This document shows, in pieces, positions 1 to 8,139 of a stretch of DNA of 64,000 nt. This DNA comes from an uncultured Clostridia bacterium. Its GTDB lineage: Bacteria; Bacillota; Clostridia; Oscillospirales; Ruminococcaceae. Under the pieces are notes generated by a model that was given only the letters and a program-made list of their open reading frames with translations, ran no database searches and was not told where the DNA came from. A program made the translations under genes and the position numbers. The stretch spans positions 1 to 64,000 of the forward strand of contig CANQNF010000017.1 in NCBI GenBank assembly GCA_947625125.1, written 5' to 3'. Each line of letters opens with the position of its first letter. Within the stretch, counting starts at the first letter, position 1.

Positions 1-39
1 CAGCTGACTTTGGACGACACCGACCCGTTCAACGGGTAA
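1..39 (+). CDS. C-terminal end of a truncated upstream gene (possible)
   Basis: Frame 1 is open from the first base and reads QLTLDDTDPFNG before TAA at 37-39. The rest of the gene lies outside the window. The acidic tail ending in a Pro-Phe pair resembles SSB-type tails (DDDIPF), but twelve residues are too few for a call. It could also be chance coding. Confidence 0.3.
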   Translation, partial: QLTLDDTDPFNG

Positions 40-163
40 GCAGTAACAGGACGCAAGAGAACGCAGCCGCGAAGCGTTCTGTGTCAGAACGCCTTTCAAG
101 GCGTGGCTTGTAATCTGAGCCCCTATGGGGCGATTATTGAAATACCCCCGGCTTTGCCGGGGG
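23..163. repeat. Array of short intergenic hairpins
   Basis: Consecutive inverted repeats: ACCCGTT/AACGGGT near 23-37, GCGTTCTG-TGT-CAGAACGC at 74-92, GCCCC-TAT-GGGGC at 119-131 and CCCCCGGC-TTT-GCCGGGGG at 145-163. Most loops are three bases, as in the other hairpin repeats of this window. The last stem could end transcription arriving from the left. Confidence 0.6.
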
Positions 164-232
164 ATGGTTTTTCACCTCCCTGCCACAGTTTGAATTTGCG
201 GTGCCTAAATTATGAAAATTTCTCCGATTTAG

Positions 233-260
233 TTGACATCTGAAAAATTATAGGTATAAT
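233..260 (+). promoter_or_regulatory. Sigma-A type promoter for the gene at 293
   Basis: TTGACA at 233-238, a 16-bp spacer and TATAAT at 255-260, followed by an AAAGGAG ribosome site at 279-285, eight bases before the ATG at 293. Both boxes match consensus. Confidence 0.85.
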
Positions 261-292
261 TATATCAGACAAACTCGTAAAGGAGCGGTTTT

Positions 293-2356
293 ATGGCATA
301 TAAAAAGAAAAATTCAGCGGCTCCCGCCGTGATAATAATTTCCCTTTTGGTGATAATCGCAGCCGTTGCGATGATCGTTTTTATGGGTGGAGACGGCGGC
401 GGAGTCATCGGAAAAATAAAGGACGACGTTCTCGGCGGAAACGGCGCCCAGAACCAAGCCCAGATAGCCATTATGGACGAGAGCGACCTGCCGGACGCGA
501 CTACTCCCGTTCAGGAGACCAGCGAGGACGGCGACACCAAAATCACCTTCAACGGCTCTGAAATCAATGTCGAGGGACAGGGGGCGGCCGCTTCCGGGAA
601 TACCGTTTTGATCGTTCAGAGCGGCGTTTACAAGCTCTCCGGAACCCTTACCGACGGCAGAATTATCGTCAACGCAAAGGGCCAGGACGTCGTGCTCGTT
701 CTTGACGGCGTTGACGTCACATGCTCAAACAGCGCGCCGCTTTACGTCTATAAGGCGGCCTCGGTCACGCTTTTGCTCAACGGCACCAAGGAAAACGTCT
801 TTACCGACGGCGAGAGCTGGAGCTATGACCTTGAATACTGCAATTCCGCAGAGGAAGAGCCGAACGCCTGCGTATTCTCAAAAGGCGACCTTATTATAAG
901 GGGCACGGGCTCTCTTAAGGTGAACGGACGATTCAATTCCGGCATTATTTCAAAGGACACTCTGAAAATTATAAACACTACGGTGGACGTTACTGCGAAA
1001 AACAACGGTATCAACGGCAAGGACAGCCTGACGGTGCAGAATTCGACGGTGTCGGTAAACGCGGGCGGGGACTGCTTAAGGTCTACCCAGGAAAACGACG
1101 CGTCTTTGGGATGGGCGAGCCTTATAGACTCCAATATCATCCTTAAAACGACCGACGGCGACGGCATGCAGACGGAGCGGGATATCACCGTGGACAACTG
1201 CTCGATAAGCGTTAAAACAGGTGAAAACGGCGCTCAGGGCACGGCTTTGAGCTCCTCTGCAAAGGGCTTAAAATCCTCTCAGGGCGGCATTACCGTCAAC
1301 AGCGGCACCGTCCTGCTCGACGTTATCGACGACGCTCTGCACTGTGCCGGAGATATCAACATTAACGGCGGAGTTATTTCGATAGCGACAGGCGACGACG
1401 CTTTGCATGCCGATTCCAATATCTACATCGGCGGAGGCAAGATAGAAATGCCCGACTGCCACGAGGGCCTCGAGGGCGCGCTCATCGAGATTTCGGGCGG
1501 CGAGGTCTATATAGTCGCCGACGACGACGGCATAAACGCCTCCGGCGGCAACGACGCAAGCGGAGAACCCGGCGGAATGTTTGAAAGTGACGGCTCATAC
1601 CTCGGCATTTCCGGCGGATTAGTCTACGTCAATTCGATGGGCGACGGCATAGACTCAAACGGCGATATTTACATGTCCGGCGGCACGCTCATCATCTCCG
1701 GCCCGACCTCCGGCGGAGACGGGGCTATCGACTACAACGGCGACTTCCACATCGACGGCGGGATGTTGTTTGCGGCAGGCTCAAAGGATATGGCGCAGGC
1801 TCCCGACAATATGACGGTCAACACGCTTGCGGTAAGCTTTGACGAAATTCTCGAACCGGGGACGTATATCTCGGTTTCGGGCGGCGGCAGCGAACTTGTC
1901 TTCCGGGTGGAAAAAGAGACCGGCAACGTCGTTATTTCATCCCCCGACCTTATTGCAGGCACTGAATACACCGTCTCATACGGCGGTAAATACACCGGCG
2001 AGACGGTAAACTGCGTATGCTCGGGCGGAAAATATTCCGGCGGCAAGACCGTAGCGACGGCAGCGCTGGCCGAGGGTCTTAATTCTTACGGCTCAATAGG
2101 CATCGGCGGCACGAGAGGCGGCGGTCATTTCGGTGAAGCAGGGCGCTTCGGCGGCATGGGCGGCGAGGGCAAGCCCAACCCGTTCGGCCATCAGGGTCCC
2201 GGACAGGAACAGTGGCAGGGAGAGGGACAGGGCCCGGCTCCCGGCCAAAGCGATTTTGATTTTGAGGGCATCGCCCCCGAAAACATGGTTCCTCCCGACG
2301 GTGAAATTCCCGGCGGAGAAGCCCCCGGCGGCGGCCTCATCGAACCGGAAGAGTGA
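293..2356 (+). CDS. Cthe_2159-type carbohydrate-binding beta-helix surface protein
   Basis: Predicted membrane-anchored extracellular protein of 687 residues. A lysine-rich N-terminus (3-6) precedes one hydrophobic segment (about 12-31), acting as a signal anchor. Residues about 70-590 carry repeated turns such as GGDCLRSTQEN, DDALHAD, ADDDGINASGG and GDGIDSNGDIYMSGG. These are the acidic, glycine-rich, probably Ca2+-binding coils of the right-handed beta-helix family (PF14262) whose founder, Cthe_2159, binds cellulose and acidic sugars. The C-terminal 90 residues are Gly/Pro/Gln-rich and low complexity, likely a wall-spanning or disordered tail. It has its own promoter and stands alone. Ligand specificity is inferred from the family only. 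Confidence 0.75.
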   Translation: MAYKKKNSAAPAVIIISLLVIIAAVAMIVFMGGDGGGVIGKIKDDVLGGNGAQNQAQIAIMDESDLPDATTPVQETSEDGDTKITFNGSEINVEGQGAAASGNTVLIVQSGVYKLSGTLTDGRIIVNAKGQDVVLVLDGVDVTCSNSAPLYVYKAASVTLLLNGTKENVFTDGESWSYDLEYCNSAEEEPNACVFSKGDLIIRGTGSLKVNGRFNSGIISKDTLKIINTTVDVTAKNNGINGKDSLTVQNSTVSVNAGGDCLRSTQENDASLGWASLIDSNIILKTTDGDGMQTERDITVDNCSISVKTGENGAQGTALSSSAKGLKSSQGGITVNSGTVLLDVIDDALHCAGDININGGVISIATGDDALHADSNIYIGGGKIEMPDCHEGLEGALIEISGGEVYIVADDDGINASGGNDASGEPGGMFESDGSYLGISGGLVYVNSMGDGIDSNGDIYMSGGTLIISGPTSGGDGAIDYNGDFHIDGGMLFAAGSKDMAQAPDNMTVNTLAVSFDEILEPGTYISVSGGGSELVFRVEKETGNVVISSPDLIAGTEYTVSYGGKYTGETVNCVCSGGKYSGGKTVATAALAEGLNSYGSIGIGGTRGGGHFGEAGRFGGMGGEGKPNPFGHQGPGQEQWQGEGQGPAPGQSDFDFEGIAPENMVPPDGEIPGGEAPGGGLIEPEE

Positions 2357-2462
2357 TATATGAAATGAACCCCCATCCCGGCAAGCCTTGGGTGGGGGTA
2401 AAATACTAAATCAATTAACCGTCACTTAACCTCGCCAAGAGCGTAACGGTGGAATAAAAAAG

Positions 2463-2502
2463 AAAGCCCCCGGGAGAACATCCCGGGGGTGGCTTTATTT
2501 TT
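2463..2502 (+). terminator. Rho-independent terminator
   Basis: A GC stem (AAAGCCCCCGGGA, loop GAACA, then TCCCGGGGGTGGCTTT) runs into ATTTTTT. It ends transcription of the beta-helix gene. The stem core CCCCGGGA-GAACA-TCCCGGGG is also used as the terminator at 32891. Confidence 0.8.
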
Positions 2503-2533
2503 TGGGGAGGGCAAATGACGTCTCCGACACCTC

Positions 2534-2661
2534 GCGGCCGGACCGCACCTCCTGCTCCGGCGGAGCCCCGCCCGGCCAAAGGCCGGGCCCGACGGCTTCG
2601 CCGTCGGGCTCGCGCACGCGAGCCGGGGCTCCGCCCACGTACTCCCCCGGTTTCCGGCCGC
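2534..2661. repeat. Cloverleaf element copy 1 (CL1)
   Basis: Basal stem GCGGCCGGA (2534-2542) with TCCGGCCGC (2653-2661); second helix GGCGGAGCCCC (2559-2569) with GGGGCTCCGCC (2625-2635). Inside it lie three hairpins: CCCGGCC-AAA-GGCCGGG (2571-2587), CCCGACGGC-TTC-GCCGTCGGG (2588-2608) and CTCGC-GCAC-GCGAG (2609-2622). The element sits between convergent genes. The sequence GGTTTATTTTTTGGGG, or a close variant, flanks it on both sides (about 2491 and 2708). Confidence 0.85.
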
Positions 2662-2726
2662 TTTGAATAAGCTTAAATAACCGTCCACGGCAAGCATACC
2701 GGAGGCGGGTTTATTTTTTGGGGGAG

Positions 2727-4388
2727 TCATCTCCCCGCGTGCTCCCTCTTTTTGACCTCCTCGAAGCTCACGCCGAACTTCTCGTAAATAGTCCTCGCGT
2801 AGCCGAATTCTTGGGGCTCGTCGCGGACTATCCGGTAAAGCCTGCGGTTGTCGGCGGTCGTGTCGACGGTCGTGACGATGCTCACAAGCTTCGTGTCGCC
2901 CTCGACCTCGGCGTTCAGCTTATCAAGGCTCTTGGCGAGCTCCAAAAGGTGTGTGGCGTAGATGCCCCGAACGCCGACGCAGCGGAAGATCTTCGTCAGC
3001 TCGGTGGCGATATAAACGCACTCGGTCGGGGTCGTCGACTGTATCGATTCGTTGAGCAGCAAAAGGCTCTGATTTGTGGCGTGGTCGACGGTCTCCTTGA
3101 ACTGCTTGCATTCCTGGGTAAAGCGGGAGGTGTTGAGGCCGACCTCTTCCTCTTTCGGGAAGTGGGTGTAAATATAATCGACGGGGGATATTTCACATTC
3201 GGTGCATGGCACATACAGCCCTGCCTGGGCAAAGACCTGAATAATTCCGACGGCTCTTGTGTAGGTGGTCTTGCCGCCGTTGTTTGCACCGGTCAGCACG
3301 AAGAATCTGCCGTCGTCGTCGAATCGGCATTCGTTTGTGATTATCTTGTCCTTTAGGGAACCCATCGGATTGGAGCCGACCATCTGAATGTAAAACGACA
3401 GATCGAAAATTCCCTTGGCATTCATTTTTCTGTCCTCGGACGGCAGGTATTTCGGCCTGCACATCTCAAGCCCCCTCGCCCGCACTGCCTCGACGAGCTT
3501 TTTGGCGCCGATATAGAAGCTCATCTGGTTTTCAAAGGTCAGGATGTCCTCGGTCGACTTTTTAAAGTATGCTCTGATAGCGGTGTCGAGGTGGCTTATG
3601 TATTCCGAATTTACTTCCTTTAATTCTCTGAACAGAGGGGCTTCGAGGTCGTTTACGCCGCCGTTTTCGTTGTAGAGAGAATGGGTCTTGCCGATGGCCC
3701 TGCCGGAATCGCCTACCCTGTTAAAAAGCCAGTCGAACCTGCCCTTTTTCTTTATCGCGTCGGTCGAGACCGAGATCAGCATTGCCTCCACCGGCCTCAT
3801 CATGTCGTCGAAATTGATGCCGACGGTCACGCTTTTGACCCCTTTGGCAAGAATTCTTAAGCACTCGTCCGTCTCGCGCTTCACCTCGTCGAAATACTCG
3901 GAATTATAGACCGACGAGAAATATTCCGCCAAGCCCTTAAGCGCTTCGGAATGGAATTTTTCTTTATTTTGCTGCATGAATTCGTGGCATTTGGTGATAC
4001 ATTCTATAAACGTCTTTAACGATTCAAGGCGCTGATTAAGGGCGTAGAAGCTGTCCGCGAGGCCGAGCTTCTGGACGTTTATATGCTCGTTGATGTAGAG
4101 CCTGTGCACGTTTTCATAGAGCACCGCTTCAAGCGACGGGACTCTTAAAAAATCCTCCAAAATGTCGAGGCGGTAATTAAGCGTCTCGGGGTCTTGGGAG
4201 AGCTGCGTAAAGACCTTCATCGCGTTCTGCGCATATTCCGGGCAGATAAGCCGCGAGAGCTGTTCAAGCTCCAGATTTGTGATATAGTCCTGCGGAAGCT
4301 TCGAGATCTCGGCGCCCCGTTCAAGGTGAGCGCGGCGGCTCTCCTCGGATGGGTAAAGCAGGTCAACAAGATGGATTTCGTCCGGCAT
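2727..4388 (-). CDS. MutS-family domain V ATPase (non-canonical MutS-like protein)
   Basis: A 553-residue MutS-related ATPase, shorter than MutS (about 850) or MutS2 (about 780). It lacks the N-terminal mismatch-reading domain and the C-terminal Smr domain. Residues about 35-300 are the helical core/clamp region and 355-530 the ABC-type ATPase. Walker A is TGANNGGKTT (366-375), as in MutS. Walker B reads LLLLNES (442-448), with Asn where canonical MutS has Asp, followed by STT like the signature loop. NES is usual in MutS-like clostridial paralogs. It is the second gene after the GNAT gene, 12 bp apart. A role in DNA-structure binding is inferred; mismatch repair is not shown. Confidence 0.8.
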   Translation of the reverse strand: MPDEIHLVDLLYPSEESRRAHLERGAEISKLPQDYITNLELEQLSRLICPEYAQNAMKVFTQLSQDPETLNYRLDILEDFLRVPSLEAVLYENVHRLYINEHINVQKLGLADSFYALNQRLESLKTFIECITKCHEFMQQNKEKFHSEALKGLAEYFSSVYNSEYFDEVKRETDECLRILAKGVKSVTVGINFDDMMRPVEAMLISVSTDAIKKKGRFDWLFNRVGDSGRAIGKTHSLYNENGGVNDLEAPLFRELKEVNSEYISHLDTAIRAYFKKSTEDILTFENQMSFYIGAKKLVEAVRARGLEMCRPKYLPSEDRKMNAKGIFDLSFYIQMVGSNPMGSLKDKIITNECRFDDDGRFFVLTGANNGGKTTYTRAVGIIQVFAQAGLYVPCTECEISPVDYIYTHFPKEEEVGLNTSRFTQECKQFKETVDHATNQSLLLLNESIQSTTPTECVYIATELTKIFRCVGVRGIYATHLLELAKSLDKLNAEVEGDTKLVSIVTTVDTTADNRRLYRIVRDEPQEFGYARTIYEKFGVSFEEVKKREHAGR

Positions 4389-4400
4389 AAATATTCCTCC

Positions 4401-5111
4401 TTATTTTAAGATTTTTGCCTCTGTTTCTGTCCAGACCGGCCTGAATCCGGCCTTTAATGCATTTCTGAACGACGGGATATTGTTCCGGCGGCAGCTGTAA
4501 AAAGGAACTTGCCCCGTTTTTATTATCTCGTGCGCAAGCCGGGACGTCAAAGAAGCCGCAACCCCGTTTTTTCGGTATTCCGGCAGAACGTCTATGCCGA
4601 TCTGGAGCATGTTCTCGGCGTCCTGAGAAGCGCCCGCAAGACCTATGAGCCTGTCGCCGTCGTATGCTCCTACGGCGATTTTGTCGTACTGCGGCCTCTT
4701 TTCGCATAGCGCGTTCGACCACTCGGGAAGATACAGGTCTTTGAAGTCGTCCCGGGAAAGAAACCGCGTTTCAAACCTGCACGGCAGCGACTCTATATCG
4801 TCCTCATTCGGCAGGAAGAAGACACTTTCAAACGCAGGGCTCATACCGATGGCGATGAAGTCCTCCGGCAAAATGGGCTTCGAGCCCCCGAGCGCCGAAA
4901 CTGCCGCGTCGAATTTATCCGGGCATACGGTCATCACGCTCCCGCGCCCGTAGCTAACGGCGAGAAAATCGACCCGATCGGAGTAAAAGACCTTTTTTCC
5001 GGGCCGCGGGCCGGAGACGGTAAAAGTGTTTTCGGGCTTTAAAAAGTCCGAGGCCCGGCAGCCGACGTCGCGTGCGGACTGCTCCATCGCGGCTGTGAGA
5101 AATTTGTTCAT
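4401..5111 (-). CDS. GNAT-family N-acetyltransferase
   Basis: A 236-residue acetyl-CoA-dependent acetyltransferase. The C-terminal half has the GNAT fold: a beta-4 strand around MLQIGIDVLPEYRKNGVAA, with R-K-N-G-V-A-A matching the acetyl-CoA pyrophosphate loop (Q/RxxGxG/A). This is followed by a helix and a final region, NIPSFRNALKAGFRPVW, typical of the family. The open frame extends upstream to 5354, but I chose ATG 5111 because AAGGAG lies eight to nine bases before it and the longer version would read through repeat R1. It is co-transcribed with the MutS-like gene. The substrate is unknown. Confidence 0.75.
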   Translation of the reverse strand: MNKFLTAAMEQSARDVGCRASDFLKPENTFTVSGPRPGKKVFYSDRVDFLAVSYGRGSVMTVCPDKFDAAVSALGGSKPILPEDFIAIGMSPAFESVFFLPNEDDIESLPCRFETRFLSRDDFKDLYLPEWSNALCEKRPQYDKIAVGAYDGDRLIGLAGASQDAENMLQIGIDVLPEYRKNGVAASLTSRLAHEIIKTGQVPFYSCRRNNIPSFRNALKAGFRPVWTETEAKILK

Positions 5112-5130
5112 ATAAACACTCCTTTTTGGG

Positions 5131-5508
5131 GGGTTCTGCGCAATGTGCGCCGCCCCCTCGCTCGCGAACGCCGCCCCCTCGCTCGCGAACGCTGCCGCGT
5201 TCGCTCGCTCGGGGCTTCTGCTATGCGCTGCCTTTCGGGGACAACCCCTTTGCAAGGTGTTTTCCCCGAACCCCTTTCGCGAAGCCCGACGGCAGTGACT
5301 GCCGTCGGGTCGGGGAAACCCCCGGCGAGGGTTTCCCCGGCAAAAACAGTCCACCGGACTGTTTTTGCTCCCCTTTCCTGCGCTTCGCTTCGCTTAACCC
5401 TCGAGAACGCCTGCCGGCGTTCTCTCGGGGGATTTCGCAGCCTGCGGGCTGCGACCAAGGGCGCTGCCCTTGGAACCCGCAGCCTTGAAAGGCTGGCGAA
5501 CTTTTTAG
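5131..5508 (-). repeat. Hairpin-chain repeat R1, copy A
   Basis: Reverse-oriented copy of the R1 element also found at 39111-39535 and 55224-55570. On the minus strand it reads as successive hairpins: GCAGCC type, CCAAGGGC-AGC-GCCCTTGG, TCGCAGCC-CGCA-GGCTGCGA, GAGAACGCC-GGCA-GGCGTTCTC, CAAAAACAGTCC-GGT-GGACTGTTTTTG, GGGGAAACCC with GGGTTTCCCC, CGACGGCAG-TCA-CTGCCGTCG, a long CGGGGA...TCCCCG stem, and a GAACGC-GGCA-GCGTTC stem repeated at its end. It lies between DUF1294 and the GNAT gene, in the direction of their transcription. Confidence 0.85.
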
Positions 5509-5519
5509 ATTTTTCTCTA

Positions 5520-5804
5520 TCAAACCTTGCTCAAATAAATCAACGCTGCCCCCACCCCAACCTGCGCCGCCAGCGCTAAAATATTTACCGCCCAAAAGTA
5601 CCAATGCCTCGTCTTGTGGTGAAATATCTTCATCCCCAAAATCCCGCCTGTCGCTCCCCCGAAAACGCCGAACAGCAACAGCGTGCGCTCCCTTATCCTC
5701 CATGCGCCCCTGACCGACTTCCTCTTGTCGACGCCATACAGCGCAAACGTTATCAGCGAGACTGCGGCAATAAAAATCAAATACAGGGTCTTAGGCTCGT
5801 TCAT
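5520..5804 (-). CDS. DUF1294 family small membrane protein
   Basis: A 94-residue integral membrane protein with three likely membrane helices (about 7-22, 42-58 and 68-90). It carries the family signature YGVDKRKSVRGAWRIRE followed by LLLFGVFGGATGG and KTRHWYF. Length and motifs fit DUF1294 throughout. The function of the family is unknown. A weak ribosome site (CGGAG) lies nine bases before the ATG. It is downstream of ackA, with a 10-bp-stem hairpin between them. Confidence 0.8.
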   Translation of the reverse strand: MNEPKTLYLIFIAAVSLITFALYGVDKRKSVRGAWRIRERTLLLFGVFGGATGGILGMKIFHHKTRHWYFWAVNILALAAQVGVGAALIYLSKV

Positions 5805-5823
5805 GGAAATTCTCCGTTTTTAT

Positions 5824-5853
5824 AGGGCAGGAGCTTTAAAAGACTCCTGCCCT
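5824..5853. terminator. Hairpin between ackA and the DUF1294 gene
   Basis: AGGGCAGGAG (5824-5833) pairs perfectly with CTCCTGCCCT (5844-5853). The T-rich run follows on the plus side (GGTTTTTTATT), which is the wrong side for the minus-strand ackA transcript. It may therefore be a processing or attenuation hairpin rather than a full terminator. Confidence 0.45.
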
Positions 5854-5862
5854 GATGGTTTT

Positions 5863-7068
5863 TTATTTGCCGATAACGGCAAGCGTGTCGCGGGCTATGA
5901 GCAGCTCCTCGTTAGTCGGAACGACCCAGACCTCGACCTTTGAGCCGGGCACGGAGAGCTTCGTGAGCTTTCCTCTTGTCTTACGGTTGAGTTCGTTATC
6001 GATTTTAATGCCGAAATATTCCATATTTTCACAGACAGCCTCGCGGACCTCCCAGGAGTTCTCGCCGATGCCGCCGGTGAACAGCACCGCGTCAAGACCG
6101 TTCATCGCGGCCGCATATGCGCCGATATACTTCTTGATCTGGTACTGTAAAATATCGGAAGTTATAATTGCTTTTTCATCATTCTTAAGGACCGCTTCCT
6201 GAATATCGCGGTTATCCGAGCTTATCCCCGAGAGTCCCAAGAATCCGGACTTTTTGTTCATATACTGGCTCATCTCATGGGGAGTGAAGCCGTGTTTTTC
6301 CATGACGTACGTCACGGCCGACGGGTCTACGGCGCCGCATCTTGTGCCCATAATAATGCCGTCAAGAGGGGTAAAGCCCATCGAAGTGTCGACCGACTTA
6401 CCGCCGTCGACAGCGGTTATCGAGGAACCGTTGCCCAAGTGGCAGGATACTATCTTGAGGTCCTTTATATCCCTGCCCATGGCTTCGGCGAGGCACTGTG
6501 AAACAAAGCGGTGAGAGGTGCCGTGGAAGCCGTATTTGCGGACATGCAGGTCCTTGTAATCTTCATACGGCAGGCCGAACATATAAGCCTTCGGGGGCAT
6601 TGTCTGGTGGAAAGCGGTGTCAAAGACGACGACCTGGGGAGTGCCCTTGGGAAGGACCTTTGTGCATGCCCTTAAAGCGAGCGCGTGGGGGTGATTGTGG
6701 ACGGGCGCCAAGTCGGAAAGAGCGTCGATCTGGTCGATGACTTCCTCGGTGACGAGGCATGCCTTGTCAAAAATCTCGGCGCCCTGGACTATCCTGTGGC
6801 CGACGGCGGAAATTTCGGACATCGAGTCGATGACCTTGCCGTCGCCCGTGGTCAGGACCTCGACGAGCTTTTCAAAGGCCTCGGTATGGGTCGGGAACGG
6901 GCAATCCTGCTCGAAAACATAATTGCGGGAGGGTACCTTATGGCTGAGCTTGCCGTCGATGCCTATTCTGTCGCAGTTTCCCTTTGCGATGACGGATTCG
7001 TCGTCCATGTTGAGAAGCTGATATTTCAACGAGGAGCTGCCGGCGTTTACTACCAAAACAAGATTCAT
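5863..7068 (-). CDS. ackA: Acetate kinase
   Basis: Interconverts acetyl phosphate + ADP with acetate + ATP in the cytosol, the last energy-yielding step of acetate fermentation. The 401-residue length is standard. Family motifs are VNAGSSSLKYQLL at the N-terminus (phosphate loop), GFHGTSHRFV (catalytic His region), CHLGNGSSI and FTGGIGENSWEVR. I preferred ATG 7068 over the in-frame ATG 7086 because GGAAG lies between the two, about eight bases before the chosen start. No phosphotransacetylase gene (pta) is in the window. Confident call. Confidence 0.97.
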   Translation of the reverse strand: MNLVLVVNAGSSSLKYQLLNMDDESVIAKGNCDRIGIDGKLSHKVPSRNYVFEQDCPFPTHTEAFEKLVEVLTTGDGKVIDSMSEISAVGHRIVQGAEIFDKACLVTEEVIDQIDALSDLAPVHNHPHALALRACTKVLPKGTPQVVVFDTAFHQTMPPKAYMFGLPYEDYKDLHVRKYGFHGTSHRFVSQCLAEAMGRDIKDLKIVSCHLGNGSSITAVDGGKSVDTSMGFTPLDGIIMGTRCGAVDPSAVTYVMEKHGFTPHEMSQYMNKKSGFLGLSGISSDNRDIQEAVLKNDEKAIITSDILQYQIKKYIGAYAAAMNGLDAVLFTGGIGENSWEVREAVCENMEYFGIKIDNELNRKTRGKLTKLSVPGSKVEVWVVPTNEELLIARDTLAVIGK

Positions 7069-7147
7069 TGCAAAACTTCCTTTCAAGATTCATATAGATT
7101 CATTGTAATACATTTCATGCGAAAAATCAAGGGGGAACGGAGAAAAA

Positions 7148-7272
7148 ATGTGACCTAATCGGACGCATTAAGAATACAGATGTCAGAAATCAGACGACAG
7201 AATTTCAAGGCGTCGCCTATGGCGGCGGTTTTAAAAAAAGTGAATAATGCGGGCGGAATGGACGCTCCCCGG
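7148..7272 (+). repeat. Repeat R2, copy a
   Basis: About 125 bp holding all R2 parts: a CCTAATCGG box, AGAATACAG, degenerate heptamers (GTCAGAA type), TTCAAGG, an imperfect GTCGCC-palindrome (here CGTCGCCTATGGCGGCG), TTTTAAAAA, GAATAATGCGGGC and GGACGCTCCC. It lies upstream of ackA and downstream of the thioesterase gene. Confidence 0.8.
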
Positions 7273-7353
7273 AGAAAAAGGCGCATGCCGACTATGTCCG
7301 ATGAGGATAATTTTCCCTTGGCTGTTCAAGGCCGCCTTAATTTTCCGTATTCA

Positions 7354-7391
7354 AAAACGCTCCGGCAAGTTTCCCAAGGTCGGAGCGTTAC
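7354..7391 (-). terminator. Terminator of the asnA-thioesterase unit
   Basis: On the minus strand AACGCTCCG and CGGAGCGTT form a nine-bp stem followed by TTTTTG, just after the thioesterase stop codon. Confidence 0.75.
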
Positions 7392-7397
7392 CGATTT

Positions 7398-8102
7398 TCA
7401 TTTATAAAACCTTACTATCGCCTTGGTCTCGGTTTTGTCCTCCGACAAAAATGCGACGGTGCGGGTTGTATCGTCCTCGCCATAGCTTAAAACGCCCTTT
7501 TCGCCGAGCGCGAACGCCTTTCGGTAGGTTATCTCGAATTCGTCCGGCTCGCTTTCGTCAGGCAGCATCTCTGCCGCAAGGTCGAGGTATCTCACGTTGT
7601 TCATGTGGCGGTTCGGGTCCGCGAGGTTTCTGCCCACGGTGAATTCTCGCTCAAAAAGCCCGTCGGAAGCGGTCCTCAGTTTCGGCAGCCAGAGCTCTCC
7701 GAAGTTGGTGCGGTCGGGCTCGCTCTCGTATTTTGCAAAGGCTTCGTCGCTCATCCGCTCTAATTTTCCCGTATCCGAGTTCAGTCTCGCCCAGTTGGAG
7801 AGAGCGACTGCCGCCTTTTCGCCGTTTAAGGTCATCTCGAATTCTCTCGAGGCGGCCACACCTTTCATACCCCTCGACCAGGTGCCGACCTCGACCCTGT
7901 CGCCGTATTCCGGACGCTTTAAAATTCTGACATGATATGCCGTCAGGAACCACCTGCCGGGGGTGTCCTTGAAGCCGTCGCCGACGGCCTCGCCCTGCAT
8001 GCAGCAGACGTTTTCAAACAGCTTTAACACCGTCGAATTCAGCGCCGCCATGTCGGGGGAAACGTCCGAAAAGCCTATGTAGAATTTTTCCTTGTATACC
8101 AT
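7398..8102 (-). CDS. Acyl-ACP thioesterase (FatA/FatB-like)
   Basis: A 234-residue double-hotdog thioesterase predicted to release free fatty acids from acyl carrier protein in the cytosol. The second hotdog contains DPNRHMNNVRYLDLA, which matches the plant and bacterial FatA/FatB active-site segment (Asn-x-His with the following NN..Y). The first has RWFLTAYHVRILKRPEYGD and VGTWSRG, the usual substrate-side strands. Start and length are typical of bacterial members. It lies 37 bp downstream of asnA, on the same strand. Chain-length preference cannot be read from the sequence. Confidence 0.85.
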   Translation of the reverse strand: MVYKEKFYIGFSDVSPDMAALNSTVLKLFENVCCMQGEAVGDGFKDTPGRWFLTAYHVRILKRPEYGDRVEVGTWSRGMKGVAASREFEMTLNGEKAAVALSNWARLNSDTGKLERMSDEAFAKYESEPDRTNFGELWLPKLRTASDGLFEREFTVGRNLADPNRHMNNVRYLDLAAEMLPDESEPDEFEITYRKAFALGEKGVLSYGEDDTTRTVAFLSEDKTETKAIVRFYK

Positions 8103-8139
8103 ATTAAAACAACATCTTCCCGAATTAAAATATCAGAAT

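Noticed and set aside
2718-3356. 212-codon plus-strand frame opposite the MutS-like gene
   Set aside because: Antisense shadow of a conserved ATPase; no ribosome site or family resemblance.
5112-5488. Several overlapping frames in both directions within R1 copy A, including the N-terminal extension of the GNAT frame
   Set aside because: They arise from GC-rich hairpins; the same sequence recurs at 39111 and 55224 in different frames, and arginine/proline-rich products are not conserved.
5131-5508. R1 as an insertion sequence or group II intron
   Set aside because: No transposase, reverse transcriptase or terminal inverted repeats; the internal plan is a chain of separate hairpins.
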